From Bacteroidaceae bacterium (GTDB lineage Bacteria; Bacteroidota; Bacteroidia; Bacteroidales; Bacteroidaceae), in contig JAFTXN010000005.1 of the NCBI GenBank assembly GCA_017461605.1, positions 124,001 to 188,000 on the forward strand: a stretch of DNA of 64,000 nucleotides, written 5' to 3'. The notes under the pieces were generated by a model. That model worked only from the letters and a program-made list of their open reading frames with translations. It did not search any database and was not told where the DNA came from. The position numbers and the translations under genes are program-made. Below are positions 35,315 through 44,082 of the stretch, piece after piece; position 1 is the first letter of the stretch; every line of letters starts with the position of its first letter.

Positions 35315-37108
35315 ATGAAACATTTCAAACATACACTTGCGGTGGCAGTCATGCTGACCGCAAGTTTTGCTACTGTATCGGCCCAAGAGCCCGAGGATGG
35401 CAAGAAAGTTACACTTACCGGTAGCGTGCAGAGCGATGTGCTCATACCGCAAGAGGACATCGTCGACGAACAAGGCAATGTGCTTTCCGATGATCCTGTG
35501 ATGACTAACACGTACGTCGAACTCCATGCCCACAGTCGCTACGTCGATGCCGGTGCACGTCTCGAGTTCACCGAGTATCCGCTGCCGGGCTTTGAGAAAG
35601 ATTTCAAGGGCTGGGGCGTTCCTTTCTATTACATTACGGGTAAATACAAGTGGGCCGAGCTCACCGCCGGATGCTATTACGAGCAATTCGGGTCGGGCCT
35701 GATTTTGCGTACCTACGAAGAGCGTTCTCTGGGTGTTGACGGAGCGTTGCGCGGAGGCCGTTTGGCGCTCAAGCCCTACAAAGGCGTCAATCTGAAAGTC
35801 ATTGCCGGACAACAGCGCAACTATTGGGGCGATGATAAATTCTTTGGCGGTTACAACGAAAGCTTTGTATATGGTGGAGACCTCGAACTGAACATCGACA
35901 GATGGAGCAAGCGAATGCAGCAGAGCGGTACGTATCTCACGCTGGGCCTTTCGGCCGTGGCTAAACACGAAGGCAATCCCGAGACACCCATTCTCAGCAC
36001 TCGTCCCACGGGCAACCTCAATCCTGATGGCACTCCCGAAACCGGCGTCTACAGTCTGAACGTTCCCAACAATGTAACTGCGTTCGACGTCCGTGCTTCT
36101 TTGCAAAAGGGCAACTACAACTTCCTGGCCGAATACGCCTGGAAGAGTCAGGATCCCTCGGCCGACAATGCTTACACATTCCATCGCGGAAATGCGCTCC
36201 TGCTTTCCGGTTCTTACTCCAAGCGCGGCATGAGTGTCCTCCTGCAGGCCAAGCGTAGTCAGAACATGGGTTACAGAAGTGCGCGTGCCATCAACGGAGC
36301 CTCTTCTTACCTCAACCATCTTCCCGCATTCTCCATGCAGCACACCTACACGCTGGCTGCGCTTTACCCCTATGCCACCCAATACGGCCGCTTCAGTTCC
36401 AATCAGGCCTTGCAAGTGCCGGGCGAATGGGCGTTCCAAGCTGAGGTAGGCTATAACTTCAAGCGCAAAACTCCGCTCGGCGGTAAGTATGGCACCAACT
36501 TCAAGGTGAATTTCTCGCACATCCGTTCCATTGATTTTGCTCCCGTGGCCCAAAACGAAGTGGTGGGCACAGACGGTTGGAAAACCCAAGTGTTCCAGTC
36601 CGGCAATGGGTTCGGACAGTTCTTCGGTGCCGGTGGCGAAACCTTCTACCAGGACGTGAATGTGCAGATGGAGAAGAAAATTACCAAGGATTGGAAGCTG
36701 AATTTGATGTACATGCACCAGCGTTACAACAAGAGCATAGTGGAAGGCGAAGGGGGAACCATAAAGTCGCACATCGCAATCGCAGAAGCCAAGTGGAACA
36801 TCAACAAGAAGCTCACCCTGCGTGGAGAAGCGCAATACCTGCACACGAAGCAGGACGAGGGCGACTGGTGTTTCGGCTTGCTGGAGCTGTCGGTGCTTCC
36901 CTCACTCATGTTCACCGTGTCCGACCTCTGGAATTGCGGCGAGACGAATACGCACTACTACATGGCACAGGCCACTTACACCCACAAGGCTCACCGTTTG
37001 CAGGTGGGATACGGACGCACTCGCGCCGGCTACAACTGCACGGGCGGTGTATGCCGATTTGTTCCTGAGAGCAAGGGCGTAACCTTGTCTTATAACTTCA
37101 ATTTCTAA
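35315..37108 (+). CDS. DUF6029 outer-membrane beta-barrel-like protein
   Basis: 597 residues; start at MKHFKHTLAVAVMLTASFATVSAQ (an ATG six bases earlier is also possible). The mature protein has alternating aromatic/polar strands (GSYSKRGMSVLLQAKRSQNM, WKLNLMYMHQRYNKSI, LTLRGEAQYLHTK) and ends in SKGVTLSYNFNF, a C-terminal phenylalanine typical of outer-membrane barrels. It matches the DUF6029 family, which I know as a partner of TlpA and Omp28 genes in Bacteroidales. It follows tlpA by 18 bases and precedes the Omp28 lipoprotein by 19. Function unknown. Confidence 0.83.
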   Translation: MKHFKHTLAVAVMLTASFATVSAQEPEDGKKVTLTGSVQSDVLIPQEDIVDEQGNVLSDDPVMTNTYVELHAHSRYVDAGARLEFTEYPLPGFEKDFKGWGVPFYYITGKYKWAELTAGCYYEQFGSGLILRTYEERSLGVDGALRGGRLALKPYKGVNLKVIAGQQRNYWGDDKFFGGYNESFVYGGDLELNIDRWSKRMQQSGTYLTLGLSAVAKHEGNPETPILSTRPTGNLNPDGTPETGVYSLNVPNNVTAFDVRASLQKGNYNFLAEYAWKSQDPSADNAYTFHRGNALLLSGSYSKRGMSVLLQAKRSQNMGYRSARAINGASSYLNHLPAFSMQHTYTLAALYPYATQYGRFSSNQALQVPGEWAFQAEVGYNFKRKTPLGGKYGTNFKVNFSHIRSIDFAPVAQNEVVGTDGWKTQVFQSGNGFGQFFGAGGETFYQDVNVQMEKKITKDWKLNLMYMHQRYNKSIVEGEGGTIKSHIAIAEAKWNINKKLTLRGEAQYLHTKQDEGDWCFGLLELSVLPSLMFTVSDLWNCGETNTHYYMAQATYTHKAHRLQVGYGRTRAGYNCTGGVCRFVPESKGVTLSYNFNF

Positions 37109-37127
37109 ACCCGAACGCACAAAGATT

Positions 37128-37922
37128 ATGATACTGAAAAGATTTTTTCCTGTCCTGTTGGGCGTGATGGCTGTGGCAGGCTGTTTTTCTTCTTGCGACA
37201 CCGTCGACGAGGCCGATCGCTGGGAGGGTCCGCTGCCCTTCGAGGTGAGAAAAAATGTTCTCATCGAGGATTTCACGGGTCAGATGTGTCTGAATTGCCC
37301 CCTGGCATCTGAGGAAGTGCACAAGTTGCAGGAAACCTATGGTGCCGAGCATGTCATTGCCGTAGCCATTCACGGTGGTGCGCTCTCCATTTCGAAGGAT
37401 AATAACGGCCTGGCCACCGATGAGGGCAACGCATACGTTTCGCATTGGGGCATCGATGCGTTCCCCAATGGCAAGGTCGATCGCGGAGGTATCCTCGATT
37501 ACCTATCGTGGGGCGGTGCTGTCTACACCCGTTTGCAGCAGATTTCTCCTTTGAGCATCGGGCTTACGGGAAACTACCAAGCCGAAACACGCACATACGA
37601 GGTGCAAGTTTCGCTGACTGCCATGGAAGATGTGGCCGGCAAACTGCAACTTTGGCTGACGGAGGACAACATTACGGGCTTCCAAATAAAACCCGACGGA
37701 AGCAGAGACCGCAATTATGTGCACAACCACGTGTTCCGTCAAACCATCAATGGATTGTGGGGCGACGCTGTGCAGATGTCTGCCGGCAACGAGGGTGTAC
37801 ATACTTACAGCGTGGAAATCCCAGCCGACTATGTTGCTGAGAACATGAACCTTGTGGCCTTTGTCTACAACGACTCCGGCGTGCTCCAGGTGGAGCAGGT
37901 CTCTGTCTGTCCCAAGGATTGA
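37128..37922 (+). CDS. Omp28-family outer membrane lipoprotein
   Basis: 264 residues with lipobox VAGC (Cys19), a minimal Omp28 protein. The thioredoxin-like domain starts at VLIEDFTGQMCLNCPLA (Cys54 and Cys57 form CxxC) and runs to the C-terminus (LVAFVYNDSGVLQVEQVSVC). There is no sorting domain, so it should be lipid-anchored rather than T9SS-secreted. As third gene after TlpA and DUF6029 it may be a redox partner or substrate of the TlpA protein; that is inference from operon order and from both having CxxC motifs. Confidence 0.9.
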   Translation: MILKRFFPVLLGVMAVAGCFSSCDTVDEADRWEGPLPFEVRKNVLIEDFTGQMCLNCPLASEEVHKLQETYGAEHVIAVAIHGGALSISKDNNGLATDEGNAYVSHWGIDAFPNGKVDRGGILDYLSWGGAVYTRLQQISPLSIGLTGNYQAETRTYEVQVSLTAMEDVAGKLQLWLTEDNITGFQIKPDGSRDRNYVHNHVFRQTINGLWGDAVQMSAGNEGVHTYSVEIPADYVAENMNLVAFVYNDSGVLQVEQVSVCPKD

Positions 37923-37950
37923 TAAGCGGAGTCGGTATTGAGATACTTCA

Positions 37951-37990
37951 AAGGCCCATGGCGTAAGCAATTCACGCCATGGGCCTTTTT
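37951..37990 (+). terminator. Terminator of the tlpA operon
   Basis: A perfect 14-bp stem AAGGCCCATGGCGT / ACGCCATGGGCCTT (37951-37964 with 37974-37987), followed by TTT. Confidence 0.9.
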
Positions 37991-38005
37991 CTATGTGCTT
38001 TGGCG

Positions 38006-38111
38006 GAAAATCTGCAGTGCTTGCAGAATTTTTTGCAGTGCTTGCAGAAAATTCTAAACGCCGTGTAAATTTTTGCGAACAGAATGCCCGATTTTTTGTC
38101 AAAGTGTCAGG
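38006..38111 (+). repeat. Family A repeat element with conserved tail, upstream of argB
   Basis: Two units CTGCAGTGCTTGCAG are followed by the arm TTCTAAACGCCGTGTAAATTTTTGC (25 bases, same arm as at 43922). The tail GCCCGATTTTTTGTCAAAGTGTCAGG covers 38086-38111 (key part CAAAGTGTCAGG). It is a mosaic of the tandem-unit form and the right half of the long-hairpin form. The 37923-38241 gap holds the upstream terminator, this element and the argB -7 box. Confidence 0.85.
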
Positions 38112-38175
38112 CTTCATTCCGAGGCAGATGGGCTTTTTCGTAGGCCGTTGGGTTTCCCCTTTCGTGGGAAACTCG

Positions 38176-38183
38176 TACCTTTG
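38176..38183 (+). promoter_or_regulatory. -7 element of argB
   Basis: TACCTTTG followed by CG, 59 bases before argB and 65 bases after the conserved repeat tail. No clear -33 partner. Confidence 0.55.
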
Positions 38184-38241
38184 CGAAGCCTTGGGAAGCC
38201 CGTAGGCACATCTCCTGTTATTGCATAACCCCGTAATCGAA

Positions 38242-39069
38242 ATGAAAGAAGCACTTACACTTGTGAAAGTGGGCGGTAAAATCGTGGAAAACGAGGCCTC
38301 GCTTTCTGCATTGCTGACAGACTTTAATGCCATTCACGGCCCGAAACTTCTGGTGCATGGCGGTGGTCGCACTGCTACCGATGTAGCCTCTCGGCTCGGC
38401 ATCGCGACCCACATGGTGGGCGGTCGTCGCATCACCGATGCCGACATGCTCGATGTGGTTACCATGGTCTACGGCGGCCTTGTGAACAAGCGCGTCGTGG
38501 CCGGCCTTCAGGCGCGTGGCATCAACGCCGTGGGATTGACAGGCGCCGACATGGATGTGATGCGCTCGCGCCGTCGTCCGGTGGTGCTCATGGCCGATGG
38601 CACGGAGGTCGACTACGGATTTGTGGGCGACGTTGAGGCTGTTGACGGACAGCGTTTGGCCGATCTTATTCGCAGTGGCGTAACTCCGGTGCTGGCTCCG
38701 CTCACGCACGATGGCTGTGGCAGTTTGCTCAATACCAATGCCGACACCATAGCCGGCGAGGCAGCCAAGGCCTTGGCACAACATTTCGATGTGACGCTGG
38801 TGTTCTGTTTTGAGCACGCAGGAGTGTTGGCCGACCCCGACGATGAAACAAGTGTCATCTCTCACATCGGACGTGCCGACTTTGCGCGTCTGGTGGCCGA
38901 CGGGGTGGTGGCCGGCGGCATGATACCGAAGATAGAAAACAGTCTTGCAGCCGTCGAGGCCGGGGTGGCACGTGTCATCATCACCCGAGCCGATGCCTTG
39001 GTTCAGACGCTGCTCCAGGATGATGAGACCTGCGGTTCCGGTTTCAAAACAGGTACAATAATCTCTTGA
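38242..39069 (+). CDS. argB: Acetylglutamate kinase (possibly acting on N-succinylglutamate)
   Basis: Second step of arginine synthesis: phosphorylates the gamma-carboxylate of N-acylglutamate. Bacteroidales often use N-succinyl intermediates, so substrate is left open. The product has 275 residues from MKEALTLVKVGGKI. Amino-acid-kinase motifs: VKVGGKIVEN, LVHGGGRTATDV, LTGADMDVM, LNTNADTIAGEAA and the C-terminal GGMIPKIENSLAAVEAG. No other arg gene is adjacent; the next gene is a U32 protein 17 bases on. Confidence 0.95.
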   Translation: MKEALTLVKVGGKIVENEASLSALLTDFNAIHGPKLLVHGGGRTATDVASRLGIATHMVGGRRITDADMLDVVTMVYGGLVNKRVVAGLQARGINAVGLTGADMDVMRSRRRPVVLMADGTEVDYGFVGDVEAVDGQRLADLIRSGVTPVLAPLTHDGCGSLLNTNADTIAGEAAKALAQHFDVTLVFCFEHAGVLADPDDETSVISHIGRADFARLVADGVVAGGMIPKIENSLAAVEAGVARVIITRADALVQTLLQDDETCGSGFKTGTIIS

Positions 39070-39086
39070 ATAAGTAGTTTGAAATA

Positions 39087-40373
39087 ATGAATACCCTTCT
39101 GAAAACTTCCGACCTTGCAGGCCTCACTCCCGAAAGCTTTGAGGTGATGGCCCCCGTCGGTTCGCGCGAATGTTTGGCCGCAGCCTTGGAGGCCGGCGCC
39201 GATTCGGTGTATTTTGGCATCGAGACGCTGAACATGCGCGCCCATTCTGCCAGTCGTTTCACCATAGCCGATTTGCGCGAGATAGCCACCGTGTGTGCCG
39301 AGCGTGGTGTGAAAACTTACCTCACGGTCAACACGATTATCTACGACGACGACATGGTGATGATGCGTTGCATCTGTGATGCTGCGCTCCAAGCCGGTAT
39401 TTCTGCCGTCATAGCTTCGGATGTTGCCGTGTTGGTCTATTGCCGTGAAATAGGGCAGGAGGTGCATCTCTCCACCCAGCTCAATATCTCCAACATCGAG
39501 GCCCTGCGTTTCTATGCCCGTTATGCCGATGTGGCTGTGCTGGCGCGCGAATTGAACTTGCAGCAGGTACGTTCCATCTACGAGGGCATCGTTTCCGAGA
39601 ACATCTGCGGTCCGGCCGGACGTCCCGTGCGCATCGAGATGTTCTGCCACGGCGCACTCTGCATGGCCGTGAGCGGAAAGTGCTACCTCTCGCTCGATAA
39701 CCTGGGTCGCTCGGCCAATCGTGGCGAGTGCATGCAGGTGTGTCGTCGCGGCTACACCGTGCGCGACCGTGAGACCGGCACAGAGCTGGATGTGGACAAC
39801 AAATATATCATGAGCCCGAAGGATCTCAAAACCATCGGTTTCATCGACGAAATGATGCATGCCGGTGTGCGCGTGTTCAAGATAGAAGGACGCGCTCGCA
39901 GTGCCGAATATGTGCTCACCGTGGTGCGCTGTTACAAGGAAGCCATCCGTGCCGTTTTGGATGGTACTTACAGCGATGAGAAGGTGGAGCAGTGGAATGC
40001 GGAATTGGCGCGTGTGTTCAATCGCGGCTTCTGGGATGGTTATTATCTCGGGCAGAAACTTGGCGAATGGAGTGCGCAATATGGCTCTTCGGCCACCGAA
40101 AAGAAGCAGTACATCGGCAAAGGCATCAAGTTCTACTCCAAACTTGGCGTGGCCGAGTTCCTTATCGAAGCCGGCGAGCTGAATGTTGGCGACAAACTGC
40201 TGGTCATCGGTCCTACCACCGGAGCTGTTTATCTCACGGCTGAGGAAATTCGTTACGAACTCCGGCCCGTCAGCACAGCCCACAAGGGGCAACACATCTC
40301 CATTCCCGTGCCTTGCAAAGTGCGTCCCAGCGACAAGCTCTACAAGGTGGTAGCTTCCGGCAACCCCTCTTAA
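39087..40373 (+). CDS. Peptidase U32 family protein (tRNA/rRNA hydroxylation type)
   Basis: 428 residues. The U32 signature EMFCHGALCMAVSGKCYLS lies at 184-202, with further cysteines at 215 and 219, consistent with an Fe-S-binding RNA-modifying protein. Characterised U32 relatives (TrhP/YegQ, RlhA) hydroxylate tRNA U34 or 23S rRNA, so the peptidase name is probably historical. A C-terminal beta-barrel domain (about 345-428) is present. It follows argB closely. Confidence 0.9.
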   Translation: MNTLLKTSDLAGLTPESFEVMAPVGSRECLAAALEAGADSVYFGIETLNMRAHSASRFTIADLREIATVCAERGVKTYLTVNTIIYDDDMVMMRCICDAALQAGISAVIASDVAVLVYCREIGQEVHLSTQLNISNIEALRFYARYADVAVLARELNLQQVRSIYEGIVSENICGPAGRPVRIEMFCHGALCMAVSGKCYLSLDNLGRSANRGECMQVCRRGYTVRDRETGTELDVDNKYIMSPKDLKTIGFIDEMMHAGVRVFKIEGRARSAEYVLTVVRCYKEAIRAVLDGTYSDEKVEQWNAELARVFNRGFWDGYYLGQKLGEWSAQYGSSATEKKQYIGKGIKFYSKLGVAEFLIEAGELNVGDKLLVIGPTTGAVYLTAEEIRYELRPVSTAHKGQHISIPVPCKVRPSDKLYKVVASGNPS

Positions 40374-40407
40374 AAATACCCGTTTCATCGACAAAAATCC
40401 ATTAAGC

Positions 40408-41025
40408 ATGACTCTGCTTTTCGACTTTGGCGGCGTGCTCGTCGACCTTGACAAAGAACGCTGCATCCGCAACTTCCGGAATTTGGGCTTCGACATACGT
40501 CCTTATCTCGGCACTTACGTACAGGGCGGATTCTTCGCAGAATTTGAGCGAGGGGAACTGAGCACGGCGGAGTTTTGTGAGAAAATTCGCGAAGTCTCCG
40601 GCAAGAATCTTACAGACGAAGTCATCGTTGCTGCATGGCAGAGCTTCTTGTTGGATGTGCCTGTGGAGCGTCTGGAGATGTTGCTGAAAATTCGCCGACA
40701 CTACCCTGTCTGCGTGCTGAGCAACACCAACGTGGTACACTGGGACATGGCGCGCCACGACTACTTTACCTATCAAGGCCGATGCGTTGCCGACTTTTTC
40801 GACCACGTGTTCCTTTCCTGCGAGTTGGGCGTGTGCAAGCCCGACCGCGAGATATTCCAAGCCGTGTGCGATGGCGTAGGTTGCCCGGCAGCTGACATAC
40901 TATTCTTCGACGATTCTGAAGTAAACTGCGAAGCCGCTCGTGCGTTTGGCATGCAAGCCCGCATCGCTCCGGCCGGCAGTCGCTGGTTTTCATACTTCGA
41001 TGAGGAGGGCCGCCTTCGCGAATAG
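40408..41025 (+). CDS. HAD-superfamily hydrolase
   Basis: 205 residues. The nucleophile motif is DFGGVLVDLD near the N-terminus, motif II is VLSNTN, and motif III/IV is CELGVCKPDREIF ... ILFFDDSEVNCEAARAFGM. This is subfamily IA with an alpha-helical cap, like YihX-type sugar phosphatases, but the substrate cannot be deduced. Confidence 0.9.
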   Translation: MTLLFDFGGVLVDLDKERCIRNFRNLGFDIRPYLGTYVQGGFFAEFERGELSTAEFCEKIREVSGKNLTDEVIVAAWQSFLLDVPVERLEMLLKIRRHYPVCVLSNTNVVHWDMARHDYFTYQGRCVADFFDHVFLSCELGVCKPDREIFQAVCDGVGCPAADILFFDDSEVNCEAARAFGMQARIAPAGSRWFSYFDEEGRLRE

Positions 41026-41078
41026 CGTCGTGGCCAATCGCTCGGCGAATTCCTAATGTTGTTACAGATACTCTTACC

Positions 41079-42041
41079 ATGCAGATCATAGATACGTTGA
41101 CCGATGCCGATTTTCGCACCCCGAAGGTGGAAATTCCGGCATGCCTCTCCGAAAAACCCGTGGCCGCTGCCATAGGTTTTTTCGACGGAGTGCATCTCGG
41201 CCATCGGCATCTGCTTGCTCAGGTGCGCCATGAAGCCGCTTTGCGTGGCCTTTCGGCGGCAGCCGTTACCTTTTCCCAACATCCGCGAAGCACCCTATGC
41301 ACCGATTATCGGCCTCGGCTGATTACGTCGTTGCCGGAGAAACTTTCGCGCTTGGAGGCCGAGAGTTTGGATCTCTGCCTGGTGCTGAATTTCACGCCGT
41401 TTGTAGCTTCGCTGTCGGCACGCGGCTTCATGGAAGTGCTGCGCCGCCGGCTGAATGTGCGTTGCCTCGTTATCGGCTACGACCATCGGTTTGGTTGCGG
41501 GCGCTCTGAAACTTTCTCCGACTATGTGGCGTTTGGCCGCGAACTGGGCATCGATGTGGTGCAAGCCACGGAGCTACCTGCCGAAGGCGTCAGCGTCAGT
41601 TCGTCGGCAGTGCGGCGGGCGCTGGAAAGCGGTGATGTGAAGCAGGCCTCCCGTTTCCTGGGTTATAATTACAGTCTTGAAACACTTGTGGTGCCCGGAC
41701 GAAAGATAGGTCGCACCATAGGTTTCCCCACAGCCAATCTGCAACTTTGCGACCCCGATCGGCTCATTCCTGCCGGCGGTGTGTATGCTGTGCGTGTGCG
41801 GTGGGCGAATGTGTGCTACGAGGCCATGCTCAACATCGGTTGCCGTCCCACCATTGGCAAAGCCTTGGCGCAAACGCTCGAAGCACACCTCTTTGACTTC
41901 AGCGGTGATTTGTATGGTTCCCGTCTCACGCTGGAATTTGTGGAACGCCTCCGCGACGAACGTGCTTTCGTTTCTCTCGAATCTCTGCGCGAGCAGTTGG
42001 CTTGTGATGCTGCTTGTGCAAAATCCATCCTGCAATTATGA
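41079..42041 (+). CDS. ribF: Riboflavin kinase / FAD synthetase
   Basis: Bifunctional enzyme making FMN then FAD. The product has 320 residues. The N-terminal FAD synthetase domain has IGFFDGVHLGHRHLL and VIGYDHRFGCGR; the C-terminal riboflavin kinase domain has VVPGRKIGRTIGFPTANLQL (about 204-223) and MLNIGCRPTIGKAL. It overlaps the next gene by 4 bases (ATGA). Confidence 0.96.
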   Translation: MQIIDTLTDADFRTPKVEIPACLSEKPVAAAIGFFDGVHLGHRHLLAQVRHEAALRGLSAAAVTFSQHPRSTLCTDYRPRLITSLPEKLSRLEAESLDLCLVLNFTPFVASLSARGFMEVLRRRLNVRCLVIGYDHRFGCGRSETFSDYVAFGRELGIDVVQATELPAEGVSVSSSAVRRALESGDVKQASRFLGYNYSLETLVVPGRKIGRTIGFPTANLQLCDPDRLIPAGGVYAVRVRWANVCYEAMLNIGCRPTIGKALAQTLEAHLFDFSGDLYGSRLTLEFVERLRDERAFVSLESLREQLACDAACAKSILQL

Positions 42042-42862
42042 AAAAATCCCTGCTTTATCTGCTCCTTTTTGTCGCCGCAAACGTGGTTGGAGGCGTCGTG
42101 GCGATTCTTCTGAGCAACGTTGAGCCACTGCTGAACGGTGCGCCCATTGATACCACCGGCTTGACGGTGGATGGCCGAAGCATCGGTGTGGCTACGTTTT
42201 GGGCGTATGTGTTGCTGGTGGCACTCATGGCAGTTTTGCGACTCACTCCCCATTGGCGAACCCTCCTGCCGCGAAGAGGCGGATGGCGTGCCGAGATTTC
42301 GGCCCTCATGGCGGTGGTGTTGCTGGCCTATGCCTTGACCTTCTTGTTGGCTCCGCTGAACCTCTCCGATGGGGGCATGATGGCCCACTTCGAATCCATG
42401 AAGACCAGTGTGCTGTGTGTGTGCCTGATCACCGTGTTGGGCCCCTTGGTCGAGGAACTTGTGTTTCGTGCCGGGGTGCTGCACAGTCTGTTGCAGCGCC
42501 GTTGGCATCCGTTGCCTGCCGTCTTGCTCACCGCTGCCGTCTTTGCCATAGTGCACGGCAACCCGATGCAAGCCCTGCCGGCCTTTGTGTCGGGCACGCT
42601 CTTGGGTGTGTACTATTATCGCTCGGGTGGACTGCGCTTGCCATTGATGGCACATATTCTGAACAACACGCTGGCGGCGCTGGCAATGTATTTCCCCTGG
42701 TTGGAGGGCTACCCTGCCGAGCGAACACTTGCCGAGCAGTTGACTGCAGGCTTTTTGCTGCTTTGCGCAAGCCTCCTGTGTGTGGGCTGGTGGTGGGTGC
42801 TGACTGCAAAAAGCACCGATGAAATCGATAAATACCGTAACGATGAAGATAGGAACGATTGA
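42038..42862 (+). CDS. CPBP-family intramembrane metalloprotease
   Basis: 274 residues with six or more membrane segments. Abi/CPBP motifs: GPLVEELVFRAGVLHSLL (EExxxR) and AAVFAIVHGN, later PLMAHILNNTLAAL. The family cleaves or processes substrates inside the membrane (Rce1-like) or serves bacteriocin self-immunity. The stop of ribF overlaps its start, and it overlaps dusB at its end, so it is part of this operon. Confidence 0.9.
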   Translation: MKKSLLYLLLFVAANVVGGVVAILLSNVEPLLNGAPIDTTGLTVDGRSIGVATFWAYVLLVALMAVLRLTPHWRTLLPRRGGWRAEISALMAVVLLAYALTFLLAPLNLSDGGMMAHFESMKTSVLCVCLITVLGPLVEELVFRAGVLHSLLQRRWHPLPAVLLTAAVFAIVHGNPMQALPAFVSGTLLGVYYYRSGGLRLPLMAHILNNTLAALAMYFPWLEGYPAERTLAEQLTAGFLLLCASLLCVGWWWVLTAKSTDEIDKYRNDEDRND

Positions 42863-43856
42863 TCTTGGGCCTCGCCCCCTTTTGTTGGCTCCCATGGAGG
42901 ATGTAACCGACATCGGGTTCCGTCTGCTGTGTCGTCAACTCGGTGCAGCGATGGTTTATTCCGAGTTTGTGGCGGCCGATGCCCTTGTGCGTATGGTGAA
43001 CAAGAGTCTGCAGAAGCTCACCGTGTGTGAAGAAGAGCGCCCTGTGGCCATACAGATTTACGGCAAGGACCCGGCAGCCTGTGCAGAGGCTGCTCAGATT
43101 GTGGTGGAGCGTGCGCGTCCCGATGTGTTGGACATCAACTTCGGCTGTCCCGTGAAGCGTGTGGCCGGAAAGGGTGCCGGTGCCGGTCTGCTGCAGGACG
43201 TGCCACGCATGCTCGACATAGCGCGTTCCGTGGTGCAGGCCGTGAATGTTCCCGTAACTGCCAAGACGCGCTTGGGCTGGGACGGAAGCCACATCATCAT
43301 TGAAGAACTGGCCGAACAGCTTCAGGACTGCGGCATACAGGCACTGACTATTCACGGACGCACTCGGGCACAGATGTACACGGGTGTGGCCGACTGGAAT
43401 CCCATTGCCGCTGTGAAGCGCAACCCGCGTGTGAAAATTCCTATCATAGGCAACGGCGACCTGTGTACAGCGGCCGATGCTCGGCGTGCTTTCGACGAAT
43501 TCGGTGTCGATGCCGCCATGGTGGGGCGAGCCACCTTCGGCCGTCCGTGGGTGTTCAAGGAGATGCGCGATGCCTTGCAGGACGAACCCCTCTGTGTGGA
43601 TGGTGTGATCGATAGTCGGTGCGAACCCATGTCGGCCGGTTGGAAACTCGATGTTCTCAAAGAACAGGTTCGTCAAAGCGTGGCCCGCATCGACGAATAC
43701 CGCGGCATTCTGCACATCCGCCGTCATCTGGCCGCCAGTCCCATCTTCAAGGGCATCCCCGACTTTCGGCAGACGCGCATAGCGATGCTGCGAGCTGAGA
43801 CAGTGGACGAGCTCTTTTCCATCATGGAGAGCACACGCGCTGTCATCGGTGGCTGA
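42843..43856 (+). CDS. dusB: tRNA-dihydrouridine synthase
   Basis: Flavoenzyme reducing uridine to dihydrouridine in the tRNA D-loop. The product has 337 residues from MKIGTIDLGPRPLLLAPMED; an earlier Met at 42819 is possible but overlaps the CPBP gene by 44 rather than 20 bases. Catalytic Cys102 is in NFGCPVKRV, and the FMN-binding parts are GNGDL and GRATFGRPW. Pairing with ribF (its cofactor supplier) in one operon makes sense. Confidence 0.95.
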   Translation: MKIGTIDLGPRPLLLAPMEDVTDIGFRLLCRQLGAAMVYSEFVAADALVRMVNKSLQKLTVCEEERPVAIQIYGKDPAACAEAAQIVVERARPDVLDINFGCPVKRVAGKGAGAGLLQDVPRMLDIARSVVQAVNVPVTAKTRLGWDGSHIIIEELAEQLQDCGIQALTIHGRTRAQMYTGVADWNPIAAVKRNPRVKIPIIGNGDLCTAADARRAFDEFGVDAAMVGRATFGRPWVFKEMRDALQDEPLCVDGVIDSRCEPMSAGWKLDVLKEQVRQSVARIDEYRGILHIRRHLAASPIFKGIPDFRQTRIAMLRAETVDELFSIMESTRAVIGG

Positions 43857-43877
43857 AAATGCGCGCCCATTCCCGAG

Positions 43878-43980
43878 AAATCTACACGGCGTTTAGAATT
43901 TCCTGCAAGCACTGCAGAATTTTCTAAACGCCGTGTAGATTTTTGCATGCTGCAAGGCCGATTTTCCGACAAAACGTCAG
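43878..43980 (+). repeat. Family A hairpin element with conserved tail, upstream of the ECF sigma gene
   Basis: Left arm 43878-43898 pairs with 43922-43942, inner TGCA pairs around loop AGCAC (43908-43912), with a 5-base internal mismatch, followed by TTGC. The tail GGCCGATTTTCCGACAAAACGTCAG (25 bases) covers 43956-43980 and diverges slightly (CAAAACGTCAG). It may also terminate the dusB transcript. Confidence 0.87.
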
Positions 43981-44042
43981 CCAATTCAGCCTCCATTTCT
44001 ATCAAAAGCGAAAAGGATGAAAAAAATTTTCAAACATTTCTG

Positions 44043-44050
44043 TAACTTTG
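44043..44050 (+). promoter_or_regulatory. -7 element of the sigma factor operon
   Basis: TAACTTTG, 33 bases before the sigma gene. The match to the housekeeping box means autoregulation by the ECF factor is not required for expression. Confidence 0.55.
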
Positions 44051-44082
44051 GGCAAACTCATCCGTCTTATCAATAGAGGGCT

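Noticed and set aside
34502-36844. 780-residue minus-strand frame opposite tlpA and DUF6029
   Set aside because: Both plus-strand genes are recognisable proteins with normal starts and operon spacing. The antisense frame has low-complexity Leu/Ala runs from the Cys-rich repeat and no recognisable domain.
39003-40496. 497-residue minus-strand frame opposite the U32 gene
   Set aside because: The plus-strand frame carries the full U32 signature; the antisense frame is His/Val-rich with no family likeness.
42528-43727. 399-residue minus-strand frame opposite the CPBP gene and dusB
   Set aside because: dusB and the CPBP protein are clear on the plus strand; the antisense frame crosses both genes and has no recognisable domain.
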